From positions 2,604,001-2,668,000 of the forward strand of contig OX424562.1 in NCBI GenBank assembly GCA_949152475.1: 64,000 nt of DNA, given 5' to 3'. The translations under genes and the position numbers were made by a program. Shown piece after piece: positions 21,689 to 34,234 of the stretch (its first letter is position 1; the number at the start of each line of letters is the position of its first letter). This DNA is from Terebella lapidaria (taxonomy: Eukaryota > Annelida > Polychaeta > Terebellida > Terebellidae). Under the pieces are notes generated by a model. The model was not told where the DNA came from. It did no database searches and saw only the letters and a list, made by a program, of their open reading frames with translations.

Positions 21689-22600
21689 AATAGGGCGATG
21701 GCTTCTTTACGTAATTTACGTTTTAGTCGCTAGTGGCGCTTGTGTACTAGCCGGCAACAGTTCACAACTGCTCTGAAAAAATATAGCTGGGATACAGTAG
21801 ATAGCCTACAATAGCCCTACATGAATATCTTGGCTAACGATACAAGTATTATTTTCGCATACTGCACATCTGATGAAAATATATAAAAAAAACGCTTAAA
21901 CTAATTGATTAAACGAGACCTTCTAATTGTTGAATGACCTGGTTTGAAGCTGATATAATATTATTACGGCCGAGTAGCGCTACAACACGAACATGCGTGC
22001 TGCGATATGTCAAACAAGCTTTACAATCACGGTGGTGAACCTGAGCGACAGTCCTCGGAGTGAGCGACAATCCTCGGAGTCATTCAGATGAAGCGCGGAT
22101 GAAATCTGTCAATACACAGGTTCGTTGTCACATGATTGTGTGTATTTGTGGAGTGTTTGGTGCAAACGTGGTCTACAAACATGTTTCAGAGCAATATACA
22201 TGTGTTCTGCGGTGACAGTAATCCACAAATGTGCCGTATGCAGTTGAAAATCATCAAACAATTCGCACAACAACTCTGGTGTATGGACAGGTTGGATGCT
22301 AACTCGAGAATCGGCTGGCTGAAAATGGATAAACATGAAAGATGCATGTTACAGGCGATCGCTGTGTGCGCCTGTACTGCAATTCAAACACATCCTCCAT
22401 ATCTGTACACATGTGTCGTTGTATAAAGTGAAGGAATAATGAGAGAAAATACTTAATTTCGTGATTTCCCACTCTGCAACAATCATCCTTGGAACTATAA
22501 TTATACAACGTTTATCCACGGAGTAAAATCCGGTCTTCGTTTGTTTTATGATGCGGTCGTTTGCGTATGTCCTTTCGCGCGCAGAATAATGAAATACTAA

Positions 22601-24570
22601 TGAAATATTAGCGCATGTAGCACAAAAAATACCCTACTAGCATAGATGCACATCTACTCGTTTTCAATGCATTTTGAAGTAGCCATTCGATTGTTTGACA
22701 CCTGTTTCCCCTGATATTTACTTTCTGGAAGCAGTATGTCAACATTTCTCCCGGTAACTGATATCTCGTGTAACTTATGACCATTGCAAATCATACTTGC
22801 TTGCCTATAAGTTGTAATTATTAAGAGTTCAGGACTGATACACATCGAGGGCTAGTGCACCCCTGGGATAAACGCAGGACGTGCAGACAAAACGCGGTAA
22901 TATTAACATACTATAGCCATAAGATTGGAACAAACTGTTCCCGGATGTGACCAATAGGCCTACATTCACACATCCATTCCGCATACATTATGAACAACTT
23001 ACAACGATGATCTAATCTTTTTAGTTTGTTTTCCATCTCGCATAGCTGTTGTCACAGGCTTTTGTTTACAAAAAACTCCGAAGTTCATCTGAATCAAATC
23101 CGAGGATTGTCGCTCACTCCGAGGATTATCGTTCAGGTTACCCGCCGTGCTATTACCACATCCCAATATGCCAATGATAAAAAGCTCCAACATCAAACAT
23201 GTTTGAAATAGAACAAAGCCCGAACGGACGTTCATCTAAAGCCACACTGGCGGCATAAGGGGGCAGACGATGTCATTGTGCAAATATATACCACACCAGA
23301 TGTAGGCCTAAATAAATCCCTTTCACAACATCCCTCTGCACGTATAGTGTGAGTGGTTTCTTAACCTTTAACCACATCTTATATAGTGAAACTTAACCAA
23401 TATGGCATGCACATCTCATCCCATTTGTTAAGAAAATAAAAAGTAAACTTCAATAAATCAGATATCTGTTCTGTATGATCCCTACATATATGTTTTGATA
23501 TGTATCAAGCCCTTCTGTGCAAAGAATCTAGCGAAAGTACTGGGGACTGAGCTAACTAGGTCAATGAACATCATGAAAAGCCAGTAAATCTCACAAACAC
23601 GCATCCGTGCTCCCTGAAAAATCGCTCCCAGAGCGATTCGTCATGGACACGGACGCGCTCACGCAACGGCGGAATGGATGCCATACAGGCTTTTCTCTAT
23701 GAGGGATTTTTCACGGACACGCACGCGGACACGGAGCACGGACGAATTAGTCAAATTCTGGTTCCGGCCATGAATTGTGTACTAGTTCATAAAATTCCAG
23801 ACCTAAGATTCATGTACAGGTAGTCAATAGATTTGAACATTTTGAGCGATGTGCATTACTGCAGTCCGTTTCCACACTGCAGCGTAGCAATGAGTGAAAG
23901 TTATGGTTAAAACTCGCCCATCCCCCCCCCCCCACCACCCCCGCCCCATTGAGCCCTCCATCAGTTTATAATGCTATTGGTAATAAGATTTAATTATTAT
24001 GCTATTATAATACAGCTTGTAACAATAACAGCTTGTGTTTATCCATATGCCCAAAGAATATGTCAAGTGTCATCTTCAAGTTGACAAGTTAGGCCTATTA
24101 TTCACAGTAATAGCCAACTGACACCAACGTAGGCGACGTTATATAAGCTGCAAATTTCAAGTCATCTATAGGCGTTACAGGCAGATTTTCTTCCATATAT
24201 GGGACATTTTTTTATATAATATAGGGCCGCGTTATAGTTGGGAAGCCGTCGGTCCAGCAGATTTCATGACGTTCTTATTTAGGCCGGCTAGTACAGTCAC
24301 GCCATCTGGCGAAAAACGTCATTTGACGTTGCCATCGCCCTATTAATATGCACACACGTTGTATTCAATGTTTTAAGACAGTAAATAACTGCACATGGTT
24401 CGACAAAGTCACATATTCAGTTTGAATGTGACACTCCATGATAGCACATTAAATGAAGATAGGCCTACATATTGTTTGGGAGATACTGTGTTTTGCCACT
24501 AAAGATGTCAACATATCATACTACAGCTGGTGCCGACCTATGCATGCACATAGAAGTATAACCAGCCAGC
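22601..24570. other. Gene-free stretch upstream of the sarcosine oxidase gene
   Basis: No supported gene. A foldback lies at about 23603-23742, where atccgtgctcc...gaaaaatc is answered by gatttttcacgg...ggagcacgga. A short C-rich run is at about 23925. The promoter of the oxidase gene should lie near 24500 but I see no clear TATA box. Confidence 0.5.
23603..23742. repeat. Short imperfect inverted repeat
   Basis: The left arm ATCCGTGCTCCCTGAAAAATC is mirrored by the right arm, whose reverse complement reads TCCGTGCTCCGTGTCCGC and, further on, TCCGTGAAAAATC. Between them lies GC-rich sequence. It may be a small MITE remnant. No target-site duplication was identified. Confidence 0.4.
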
Positions 24571-27387
24571 ATGACTGACGTCAATAGTGACTATGATTTC
24601 GTCGTGGTTGGCTGTGGAGGCATTGGTTCTGGCGCTGTCTACTGGTTGTCACGCAGAGCTGGAAAAAGTCAGTAACATGTTTGATTTTGTAAATATGCAC
24701 TGGACTTGTTCACACACTATCTGTCCCTGATCACACCATTGTGGTTTGGGATATATACGTTTGGTCTTATCAATTCTAGTATGTAATTTCATCGTTTGCT
24801 TCCATCTTCATCCTAATCTCATGTTATTGGAAATAGCTCGATAGATGTGATCAGTGGTTGCCAGTAACTGATATCAGCCTGTTTGCTATTTTGTAGGAGT
24901 TCTCGGTTTAGAACAATTCAAACTGGGACACGTGAATGGCGGATCACAGGACCACTCCAGGATCATGTATGACAGTTTTGATTTCATTGATGATGCGGTC
25001 TGGCAGTTTTAATGTATGGTGTTTGAATTCAGTTCATGTGAATCAAATATGATTGATATGAAGTGTTATTAACTAAGCACATGTGTCATGACGTGATGTC
25101 AAGATCATTATTCATGACGGAGTCAGTAAAACTTGTCTGAAACTGACAAACTGGTAGCATAACGCGTTCATATTCAATTGTTTTTCTACAATTTGTGGCA
25201 ACCTTCATTTCAACGGCGATATCAGAGCGCGTTCAGCTGGTATAATTAATATGTTAGAAATAAGTAAACGAAATCAGTTGGACGCAATTGCATATCATTT
25301 TATTTCGGTTTTATTCAACCAGACGTATGACGTATCGAGATGAGAAGTACGCCCGACTGACTCGCCATGCTTACGACTCGTAACTATCACTCGAAGCTAC
25401 CTACTGCATTCCAGTCTTATTTGGTAATATTAACACGGGTGAATAACTACAAATACAGGCTATTCACTTGGATATACCTGCTGCAGATTTGAGGAAGTCG
25501 AGAGGGAATCTGGACTCAAGCTTGTACATAAGACCGGGTCCCTGGTGATGTCTGAGAGAGGAACCAATGGAGAGAGCGAGATGGAACTGCACGCTAGCGC
25601 CATGGACAGAGCAAATACCAAGTATATGTTCTTACATGGCTGTAGTTTGCAGTCATTGTTTTCTGGCCTTTGCTTGGATGTGTTTCTACCACTTCACACC
25701 GACTCTCTCCCGCCACAGGTATGAGAGACTGGACGCGGAGCAGCTGAAGGCGAGGTTCCCGCAGTTCACGCCGACCAGGCAGACAGTGGCCCTGTACGAG
25801 CGAGATGGTGGTCTGGTGGACGCGGCTCTCGCTAACTCCGTCCACATCCAGCTGGCTCAGGCTCGAGGTGCCACGGTCCTCGACAACACCCCTGTCACCA
25901 GGATAGACACCGCTCCAGACGGAACTGCCCTGGTGGGTATTCTTGGTAGTTTGGGAGGTGATCCACACCGCTAAGCTCATACTAGTACTCACCATGTTAT
26001 ATTATAAAGATTCCAGCACACAATGTGATGTCTCATCAATAACCTCTGACGAAATTGCCCTACTGTATTTTGTGAAAAATGTGTGATTCTAGATAAGAAT
26101 CTAGTTTGGATAACAGAGGTAAAAGTTGCAGAATTCGTTTAAATGTTTTCTTTTGTGTAAACATCCGTGTTTCAGGTGTGGACACCCCGTGGCAAGTTTT
26201 CCTGTAAGCGAGTGGTTGTCACAGCCGGCGCCTGGATCAACAATGTCCTCGGGAACTTCGGTCTTCACATCCCGGTTCGTGTGACGCAGGAACAAGTGAC
26301 GTACTACGCCACCCCACACCCTAGAAAGTTCACAAAAGACAAGTGAGTCTGGATCAGAAATTGAGCAAATAAACCTTACCCTATAGTTCTTTCCGTGCAA
26401 TTATGATCGTGTCCATCATCAACATATCTTACGATTTTATTCTTCTATCGCCAGGATGCCAGTGTTCATGTTTCGTGGGTACAACGGGCGGAATATATAC
26501 GGAATGCCAATGCATGTGAACTCTGGAACTAAGATTGGAATGGACGCGGCAGGCCCTGTGGTATCCGCCGAGAGTCGGACCTTCATCCCAGACCCTGCCA
26601 GGGAGGAGGAATGTCAAAACTTCCTGAAGTCTTACATTCCCGAGGTATGGTTGCTTGGCCCTAATCAATCGGATGTGTCATTTGGAGATATGTTTAATTC
26701 ACAGTTCCTATCTATACTCAAAGACCTATCTATTCACGACGCATCTAACTGTACGTTTGACGGCTCCTGGGACCAATCATGTATAGTATAATTATACATG
26801 AAGAACTATATGTTCACAATGATTCTTGCTTGGTGTTTGACCTCCAGTTCCTGGGACCAGTCATGTATACAAAGACCTGTCTCTACACGATGACACTGGA
26901 CAGAGATTTCATTGTCGATACGCTCCAGGGAGAGGACAAACCCCAGGTCATCGTCTGCAACGGCGCTGGTCATGCATTCAAGTCAGTACAAATGTGGTCA
27001 TACTCCTATACTCAGTGAGAATTGACAGCTGTCAGAAGGATTCAATCGCATATCTCCACTGAACCAGTTGTATTAGAGGGCATCATAACCTATCCGGACC
27101 AATGGTCTTCTTCCTGCCTTACTGTATAATCAAACATCCAAGCACATATTCTTATTGAAATAAAAAAACAGATGTATCAATACTTTATTGGATCATGAAT
27201 TATATGCGTTTTCAGGTTTGCGTCACTCCTGGGGAAGATTCTCTCTGAGCTGGCTGTGGACAGCACCACCGGCTACGATATCTCCGGGTTCAGAATCAAC
27301 CGACCAGGAATCGCTGACCCCAACTTTACCAGCTTTGTAAAAGACATGAAGCCTGCCCGTCATCTCAGCAACAGCTCTAAGTTGTAG
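24571..27387 (+). CDS. PIPOX: Peroxisomal sarcosine oxidase / L-pipecolate oxidase (PIPOX-like), 9 exons
   Basis: Family members oxidise sarcosine or L-pipecolate with covalently bound FAD, releasing H2O2 in peroxisomes. Exons by splice sites and phase: 24571-24667, 24897-24966, 25323-25379, 25487-25621, 25719-25932, 26176-26342, 26455-26644, 26848-26981, 27216-27387; the joined frame is 411 codons (human PIPOX is 390 aa). The N-terminus has the dinucleotide fold (VVVGCGGIGSG, then VLGLEQF), followed by SQDHSRIIR. Cys321 in KTCLYTMT matches the flavin-linking Cys of the family, and NGAGHAFK corresponds to GAGFSGHGFK. The protein ends in SKL, a type 1 peroxisomal targeting signal. The usual Trp after the AY motif in exon 3 is Phe. 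An ATTAAA 33 bp after the stop may be the poly(A) signal. Which substrate it prefers cannot be read from sequence. Confidence 0.92.
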
Positions 27388-27419
27388 TTTTAACGATTTT
27401 AGCATGAAACAAGGAGCGT

Positions 27420-27425
27420 ATTAAA
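27420..27425 (+). other. Possible poly(A) signal of the sarcosine oxidase gene
   Basis: ATTAAA, a common variant hexamer, lies 33 bp beyond the TAG stop and upstream of the MITE-like element at 27471. Confidence 0.4.
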
Positions 27426-27470
27426 ACATAGCACTGTACATTATCATTAGTATTTTATGCTAATTGTATA

Positions 27471-28065
27471 TAGGGGAGAGACGTGTAATATGGACCAGTG
27501 TGTAATATGGACCATCCCGGGTAGCAGCAGGATGACAGATATCTCCATGGTGATTGACGTAATTATGACGCTCATCATTTGTAACCTTTTGTCATTGAGG
27601 AGAGCAACATCATATAAGGCCGGTATATGGAATGAAATTTAAATGAAAATCGCTAGAATTGATGTTATTTTTTTCAATTGTAAATATTGTCGCGTGGCCA
27701 TCCCATTGTTTATATCGAGGGCTAGGTTGTGATTCCTTGTTACAAAACACTAAACGTAGCATTTCGGCGGTTAGTTGTGATTATGCATTGAATTCGTTGA
27801 AAAACAAATTTCACGGGCCCTGGTCCATTTTAATTACAGGGTGGTCCATATTACACCCAGAGCGTGTAATATGGACCACTGCTATGCTTAATTTACATAT
27901 TTCGTTACGGTGTCTGTTCCTGTGTGACATCATATTTATACAACGTCACATACAAAGTGTCATTTATACAATTTACACATGTGTAAGATATATCGGATTA
28001 TTGGGGAGCCTTGCTGGAAAGTGACTAAAAGTCTTAAGTGGTTCACATTACACGTCTCTCCCCTA
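27471..28065. mobile_element. MITE-like element just downstream of the oxidase gene
   Basis: The ends are inverted repeats: TAGGGGAGAGACGTGTAATA on the left and, as reverse complement on the right, TAGGGGAGAGACGTGTAATG. The outermost TA may be the target duplication. Internally the motif gtgtaatatggacca occurs several times in both orientations. About 595 bp and no transposase. A related right end survives at about 42195-42325. Confidence 0.8.
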
Positions 28066-31000
28066 TGTGGTAAAATTCTCGACAGAAACTGCAGCCAGTA
28101 ATACCGAGCAATTAGGCATATGTAATTAGTTTTTATCCATAGGCCTACGTCGTTTATTTCCCACTTTTCTCGCGTGATATTTTTTTGCAACAAACATATG
28201 AATTATGTTTTGAATCAATATCTCGTTAGAAAGAGTTGTCGAATTTATATGCATTTGGAAATCTGATAGTCGCATTCGCTCGCTTGTTCAGAGAATAAAT
28301 ATTTTATAGACATGTATGAGAAATTATCTGATTCGAAACAAGTTTTATGTGGTGAAGAAACAAATATTCGTGTGGCCGAAGGGGATATTTGACCTCGAAA
28401 ATGTTGTGTGAATTTTACTGGATCGGGGGAAACACAACATTCGCAATGAAAATGGACGATTCTCAAATTACACGCCAGCTCATAATCGAGCGCCACCTGA
28501 CTCCCGGGGTCTGATTTTGTCTGGAATCCATGGAAGCTCAGCCGTGCTCTCCAATGAAGTCGTGTCACCGGTAGTTTGCTCAGTAAAACAGAATTTCTCG
28601 TGCCACTCAAAATTATCTGTTCACGTAATCTGAGCCCCGGGACGAAAACAACAAAAAGTATATACTCTTAAACTATGCAAGGACGCTCGTATGGCAGGAG
28701 ATCTTCATGGGCATCAGGCTCATCTGTATAAGGTAAATGCTATAATCTAACGGACTCGTAGAAAACATGTGTATACTGGTAGACGCGTGCTTGAACTTTT
28801 CAGATGACAACCGGATGTTTTCGTTCGGAGCCAATTATAAATCGTTCTTGATATAACGAGAGCGCCGTGGGTCGTTTGCTCGTCGGATAATCTCAGTTGG
28901 ACGATGACAGGGGCGTATCTCTTGCTCACACACTATCACTGTGCAAATATCACCCACAGCGTAAGTTTTATCTGCTGGAGATCCTGTCCCTATTCATGAC
29001 CGGCTTGGTGCACAGTATGGCCATTATCGTGATCATCTGTTTGACTTTGAATGACATTTAGAGGTGCAGGAACTTGAACAGTCTACATTGGAACATAGAA
29101 TTATGATACCTTGTGGACGTCGTCATGTTTTTCAGTCTATGACTATGGGTTTGTCTTCGGGAAGGGGGGGGGGGGTACAACCTCGTCGTCCGGAGCGACA
29201 TAAAATCTAGTTTCATGCCAGTTGTCACATCATAATGTAAATGAATAGTATTCATTTACATTATAAGTTTTATTGTACGCGTTTACGGTGAACTTGTCAT
29301 ATTATACTAATTATATTCTACCATTCACATTTGGCAGCAAATACGTTCCGTTTCCACGTTACAATATGTATTCTTAACAAGACTTCTGTGTAATGATGTC
29401 GTTTGACACCACAGGTACGACTGGGCCGAGTCCGCCTAAATAGCCAACTAAAAACCGAATGTTTCTGATCCGAAACAATCTTTAAACAGCAGCAGCCGTG
29501 TTGAAAATCATAGGTTCATACAGCAAACACGTCAAAACATAAATCGAGTACATTGTCACAATTTTCTAACTAATACTGTGCGAATCCGCTACAATGTGTG
29601 TGCATTTTCTTGTCTTCTCGTGACACGTGCTGGTTCTTGATGGAGAGAAGTTGATTGCGACGTCGATGTGAACTTGACGTCGATGTGAATTTGACAATGT
29701 CTCTGTTTGCCGCAGGTCGACAAGACACTTTACCTAGTCTCATTTGTAAATTTTTGGTTCAATTCAGGGTTACATTACTACATGTATTAGGCATGTACTT
29801 TGATTTTCGGTACTACATGTATAAGAATGAATAGTCATTGAAAGACAATATGTCTCATCTTTTATGTTCCAGAGCTCTCTATGTCATTAGTGTTGCAATA
29901 TATAGATCGACCAACGTTGGTCGGTGAGCAAAAATAAAAAGACATGAAATCAGGTTAAGATAATTTGTCTCGGTCTAAATTTGATCAAGACGGAAACCAA
30001 CTTAATATTATCACCGGTGGGTTTGACATTACAGACTATTGCGGTTTTTGTCGCTTTCGATTTACATAGAAACACCTCAAATTGTAATCCGGGCAAAATC
30101 TGGGACTACCTACATCGTTTCAGACAGGCTTGTGCAAATGTGATTTACTCAGCACCCATATTTTTGCAATGAGAAAGTCTCGAAGAAGGTTCATTTAGTC
30201 ATGGAGTGATTTGTGTTGATACGTTTGTGATTATGCCACTGTGTGCATGAGATTCCGCTTGCATAGCACATGCTCAGGTCAACACGTAAGCTTAGTAATC
30301 ACAATTAAATACGGACAAACGGAACATTTCAATGACCGAATTTGGGTGATACTTTTAGGATCAAAGTCATGCGGATTCTCAGTCACCCAGCCAGCTGAGT
30401 GTGAGATCATGTGCTCTGGAAGAGTGAACATCTCCTGTCCTGAATGCGACATTCCGTGTAGTATCCACACTGGCAAGTCGACAAAATAACCAGAATGGCA
30501 TATCTTCCGTCATATGTTTGACGGGCTTGGCGTAACCTTCAACCCGACAATTATAGTGCTGACCACAAAACAACAGATGAAGGAGCCTAGGAATCGGATC
30601 CCTCTGACGTCAAACAACAGCATCTGCGAATGGACCCAGATTTCTTTCCACCACTGAGAGAAACACGACTGAAAAACAATAAAAGTCTGAAGTAAACAGT
30701 TAGATGAATAAATTGGCTGAACCTCAGGAAGCTCTGAAAGAACGGCTCCTTGACTGATCGGCCCTGTCAGAAACTTCCATCCAACAGCACGAACATTCAA
30801 AATTAGTTTTCCAAGTGTTCCGATGCAACCCTTGCCCGGACCTACAAATACATGATTCCATGTGACATGAACCTAGATGAACTAACACCGGATACAAACG
30901 GGCATGAAGGGTGGGTGCTGCACCACCCTTTATGGGTTACGATCCACATAATCTTGTCAATACCCTATCTCCCTAGAAGGCACGCCGTCCTCGGTGACGT

Positions 31001-33012
31001 CCTCACTAACAGACCCTCATTATGCCACTCGACCGAGCTCCCTCGAGAGCGGGTCAAGTGATTATCATTACCTCGAGCTCAGTGGGTGGAAGGATCACTG
31101 CTGCGCCACTTAGCCCCACACCACACCAACCCCCAAGCCTAAACGGATCTGTTACCGATACTATAAAGGCTATGAGAAAGATGATTTTCTGTATGAAATC
31201 ACCTAAGCAACATTACAGATATTTGACGATCCTGACGATCCTTGGTGGTCCTTCATCGAATGGGCCTTCATCGACAGACATGCCCCCATGAAACTGAGGA
31301 AACTCAATCCAAAACTCCGTTCTATGCATGAAGGAAACTTGCGAGAAAGCAGCGTTGTGAACCAATACCACAAACATTATGGTACAGTAACAAAAAATCG
31401 TCAGCATGAAACCACTGCCTTGCCTTTCAACGCCAAGCAATACGAGTAAATTGGATTTTTACTGACCAACAGCCTACGATCAAGCCGTTACATCCAATAA
31501 TGTATCCAATTTCACAGATGGAAATGCCAAATATTTCAATGCAAATGACAAAATGATCATTTTCCATGAAAAGTGTTCAAGACATGTTTGACCATAGAAA
31601 AGTGTTCAAGACATGTTTGACCATAGAAATTAATACCTGATAAGAATATGATTATTGCGCACATATCAGTGTCTGTTGGCTCACAAACGCACAACTGGTC
31701 AGTAATCTTGACATAACAGTTATTTAAAATACCTTTATTCAGTGACAGTCATTGGGCTAGATTGCAAACTTTCTCAATTATTTTAGATACAATTTTGAAA
31801 TTTGGTGAAAAATTGCGGCAAGATGCCCAATTAAGATACACCAAAATTTCGATTCGAAACGATAATCTAAAACAAAACCAAGGCCAGAAAGCGTGTTTCA
31901 CTGATACATAAACTTGACTTTATTGAAAATTTCAGTTCCAACATGTTCCGCTGAATACCGTTTTTTGACGGTGCATGAAACCTCGCTCTGAAACTTCCTG
32001 CTTTCGACATGACACATACCTCCCGGTGATTTACGGACCTTTCCGACCATTTACGTACTCTCCCCCTCCCACCCTCTCCACCAACACTCCCACTCCCCCC
32101 TCCACTCCCAGAGATCACCCCGTGGTGTTAATACTCCGAAGTCAAAACAGTGATATGCTTCGCAAAATCCATACCTGGAAACTGTCCCAGACTACGAGCG
32201 ATTTTGAAAAATGAGACCTTCCATCTGGCATTTTTGTTCCAAGTGATCACAGATCCATCATACAGTCGTATTCATTGTAACATTGGTTTATTTGAAAAGC
32301 AGTGCATACAAGTTTTAATATAGCAACTTAATCAATGGTGATTGAATATGAATTTTTTTGTTACTTTGTAAAAAAAAATCAGTTATTTTGACTTTTAGCA
32401 CAATATCTTCTACTCAGCCAGAGCATACTCCAACCACTTCTCTGTCTGATAAACAACATTGCCAAATTGTTATTTACAAATTTCATGCTTCATTAAAATT
32501 CCAACTTTGTCTTGAAATATAAAATATGCATTTATGCCTGATGAAAACGCATAAAATTTGTGATCGATCTAATTCATGGGCAAAAACCGTTGAAGATTTT
32601 ATGTTGAACTTGTTCTTGAATTGACGACTAGTCATAAAAAGCGTGATTCGTGATACATTTATTGTTCATGTAGAAAAACAACTGCACTCTACTGTTTACT
32701 CGTTACCAATCACCAGACATTGTAAACATGTTACATGGAGGCTATGTACAACAAAGCTCCTTCAATATGTTTTCTACAAATTTGAGCATCTTAACTATAG
32801 GCTATACGCTTCACCCGTGTTGCATACTATACAAAAAGGTCGCCATACAACGCTAGTACCACTTCTATACCGTACTTTCATGAAGTAACACTTAGCATGT
32901 TTGTCATCAGCCCAGACCCTCACAAATTGCGAAGAAGTGAATTAACAGTCCCTACATGTTGACTCTAGGAAAATTTTCCCTGATGGCATTTACATAGACA
33001 AAATCCCTCAGA
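28066..33012. other. Long gene-free stretch
   Basis: About 5 kb with only short unconvincing ORFs on both strands. Seen inside: a G-run at about 29165, a roughly 31-bp tandem doublet at about 31567-31628 (aagtgttcaagacatgtttg twice), and a C/T-rich stretch at 32050-32110. A TTTATT (AATAAA on the minus strand) at 32658-32663 could serve the gene ending at 33013. Confidence 0.5.
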
Positions 33013-34234
33013 TCACTCGGCGAGAGCTACACTCTTATTCAGAGAGCTGATGTAGAATGGACGTTGACGGGGCACGACATGTGACTTTGTGTCCGGTTGG
33101 TCAATTTCCGCCAGCTCCTGAACCTTTTCGGACATCTTATGCAAGATTTCTGTCAGGGTTTTCCCCCGACGGAAACGGCGGATAAATTTGCAGAGTTGCT
33201 GGATGTACAAAGTGCCTGTACGGCGGTCGCGGTAAGCTTCCTTTCCTGGTAGCGTGGCGTAACTTGCGAGAATGTCGGCTGCAGACGGCGCCAGGCTTTT
33301 GTCGTTTTCAGGATTGGAATCGAGGTCAGTGAGAGTTTGTACACTGTCACTGGTTGGGCTGCCGTTGGAAGAATATGGACTCTCTGGAAGCGTGAGTATG
33401 CGGAAAAATTTGGCAGATGTAGAATGCCGTTCCCATTCTTATCATTTATTGTAGATAATCATCCAATGCGAATACAATATACTCTATTTCTTTTGAGTGA
33501 ATGTAGCTAAATGGATGTAGTATTTTTCTTGACAATATGCATGAAAATGTTACATATACGATGAGTGTTTCTGATGCTATTACCGAATTTTTTGCGAGCA
33601 GGCTTTTACTTGCTCCAATCGACATTATGCTCTCGGTAACAAATAAAAAACTTCAAGTTTCGCAAGGAATAATACTTACCATTCTGACAGGCCTCAATGA
33701 AGAAGAGTTTCGGTTTCCTGCAGAGCGTTCTCGAGTGACCAATAGCTTCCAGCATCTCCACGATGGACACTTGCTTGCCATCGACCCCGTACAGCTGACC
33801 TTTCAACCCGTGCGTCATTATCACAACTACTGCAGCCTTCGCGTCCTCATTCCTCTCATCCGCAGCGAAGTGGGTCACTCTTGGCCTCATCTCTTCAGCT
33901 TTGAGATCTCGATACGCAGTTACTCTGAAATTGAGCTCATCGAAAAGCTCGACAAAATCCTCTGCAAATAGATTATGGGACAATCATCGGTACATGTACT
34001 CGAATGTGTGATACAAATTTGTATAAAATCTGTGCACTTCATCTCCCAAAAGGGAATGACATTTTAGTCTGAAAGGTCACAAACCTTCATCCTGTTCTGC
34101 GCCCACTCGCTCCCCGAGGTAACTGGCAACATCCGGAGAGAATGTCTTGTTGTTGATGACAAGGACCTGACCGAGATTCTTGCCCTCACATGGAAACATG
34201 TCGTAGAAATTCTCCGGATCCTGTGTATACACCT
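33013..34234 (-). other. Caspase (p20 + p10) exons of the fusion gene
   Basis: Three exons: 34234-34085, 33961-33680, 33383-33013. The p20 begins GQVLVINNKTF, then ERVGAEQDEG with the Arg of the substrate pocket. The catalytic His is His520 in VVVIMTHG, followed by LYGVDG, then KPKLFFIEACQN with catalytic Cys561. The pentapeptide reads EACQN across the exon boundary, not the usual QACxG. A 47-residue Asp/Ser-rich linker (SDSVQTLTDLDSNPEND) could be a processing site. The p10 has ADILASYATLPGKEAYRD, with the SWR-like Arg, then TLYIQQLC, and ends in LNKSVALAE. Both catalytic residues are present. Gln to Glu in the S1 pocket could alter Asp preference or weaken activity. Confidence 0.9.

Larger units (their letters stand above)
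17243..22600. repeat. Second unit of the 5358-bp tandem duplication
   Basis: Copy of 11885-17242. It begins with a leader-ORF fragment and primer site, contains the LTR at 17613-18349 and the host flank, and ends at 22600, after which single-copy sequence begins (tgaaatattagcgc). The LTR inside is therefore a by-product of duplication and not a separate insertion. Both LTR copies are followed by the same flank, ctattgataaac. Confidence 0.95.

Noticed and set aside
22999-23235. A small secreted protein on the minus strand with a hydrophobic N-terminus
   Set aside because: Only a single short ORF, with no splice context or known family. The hydrophobic stretch alone is not enough.
28245-28610. 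A 121-residue minus-strand ORF
   Set aside because: Composition and lack of any motif or exon signals suggest a chance ORF.
33537-33971. A 144-residue plus-strand ORF
   Set aside because: It is the antisense shadow of the caspase p20 exon.
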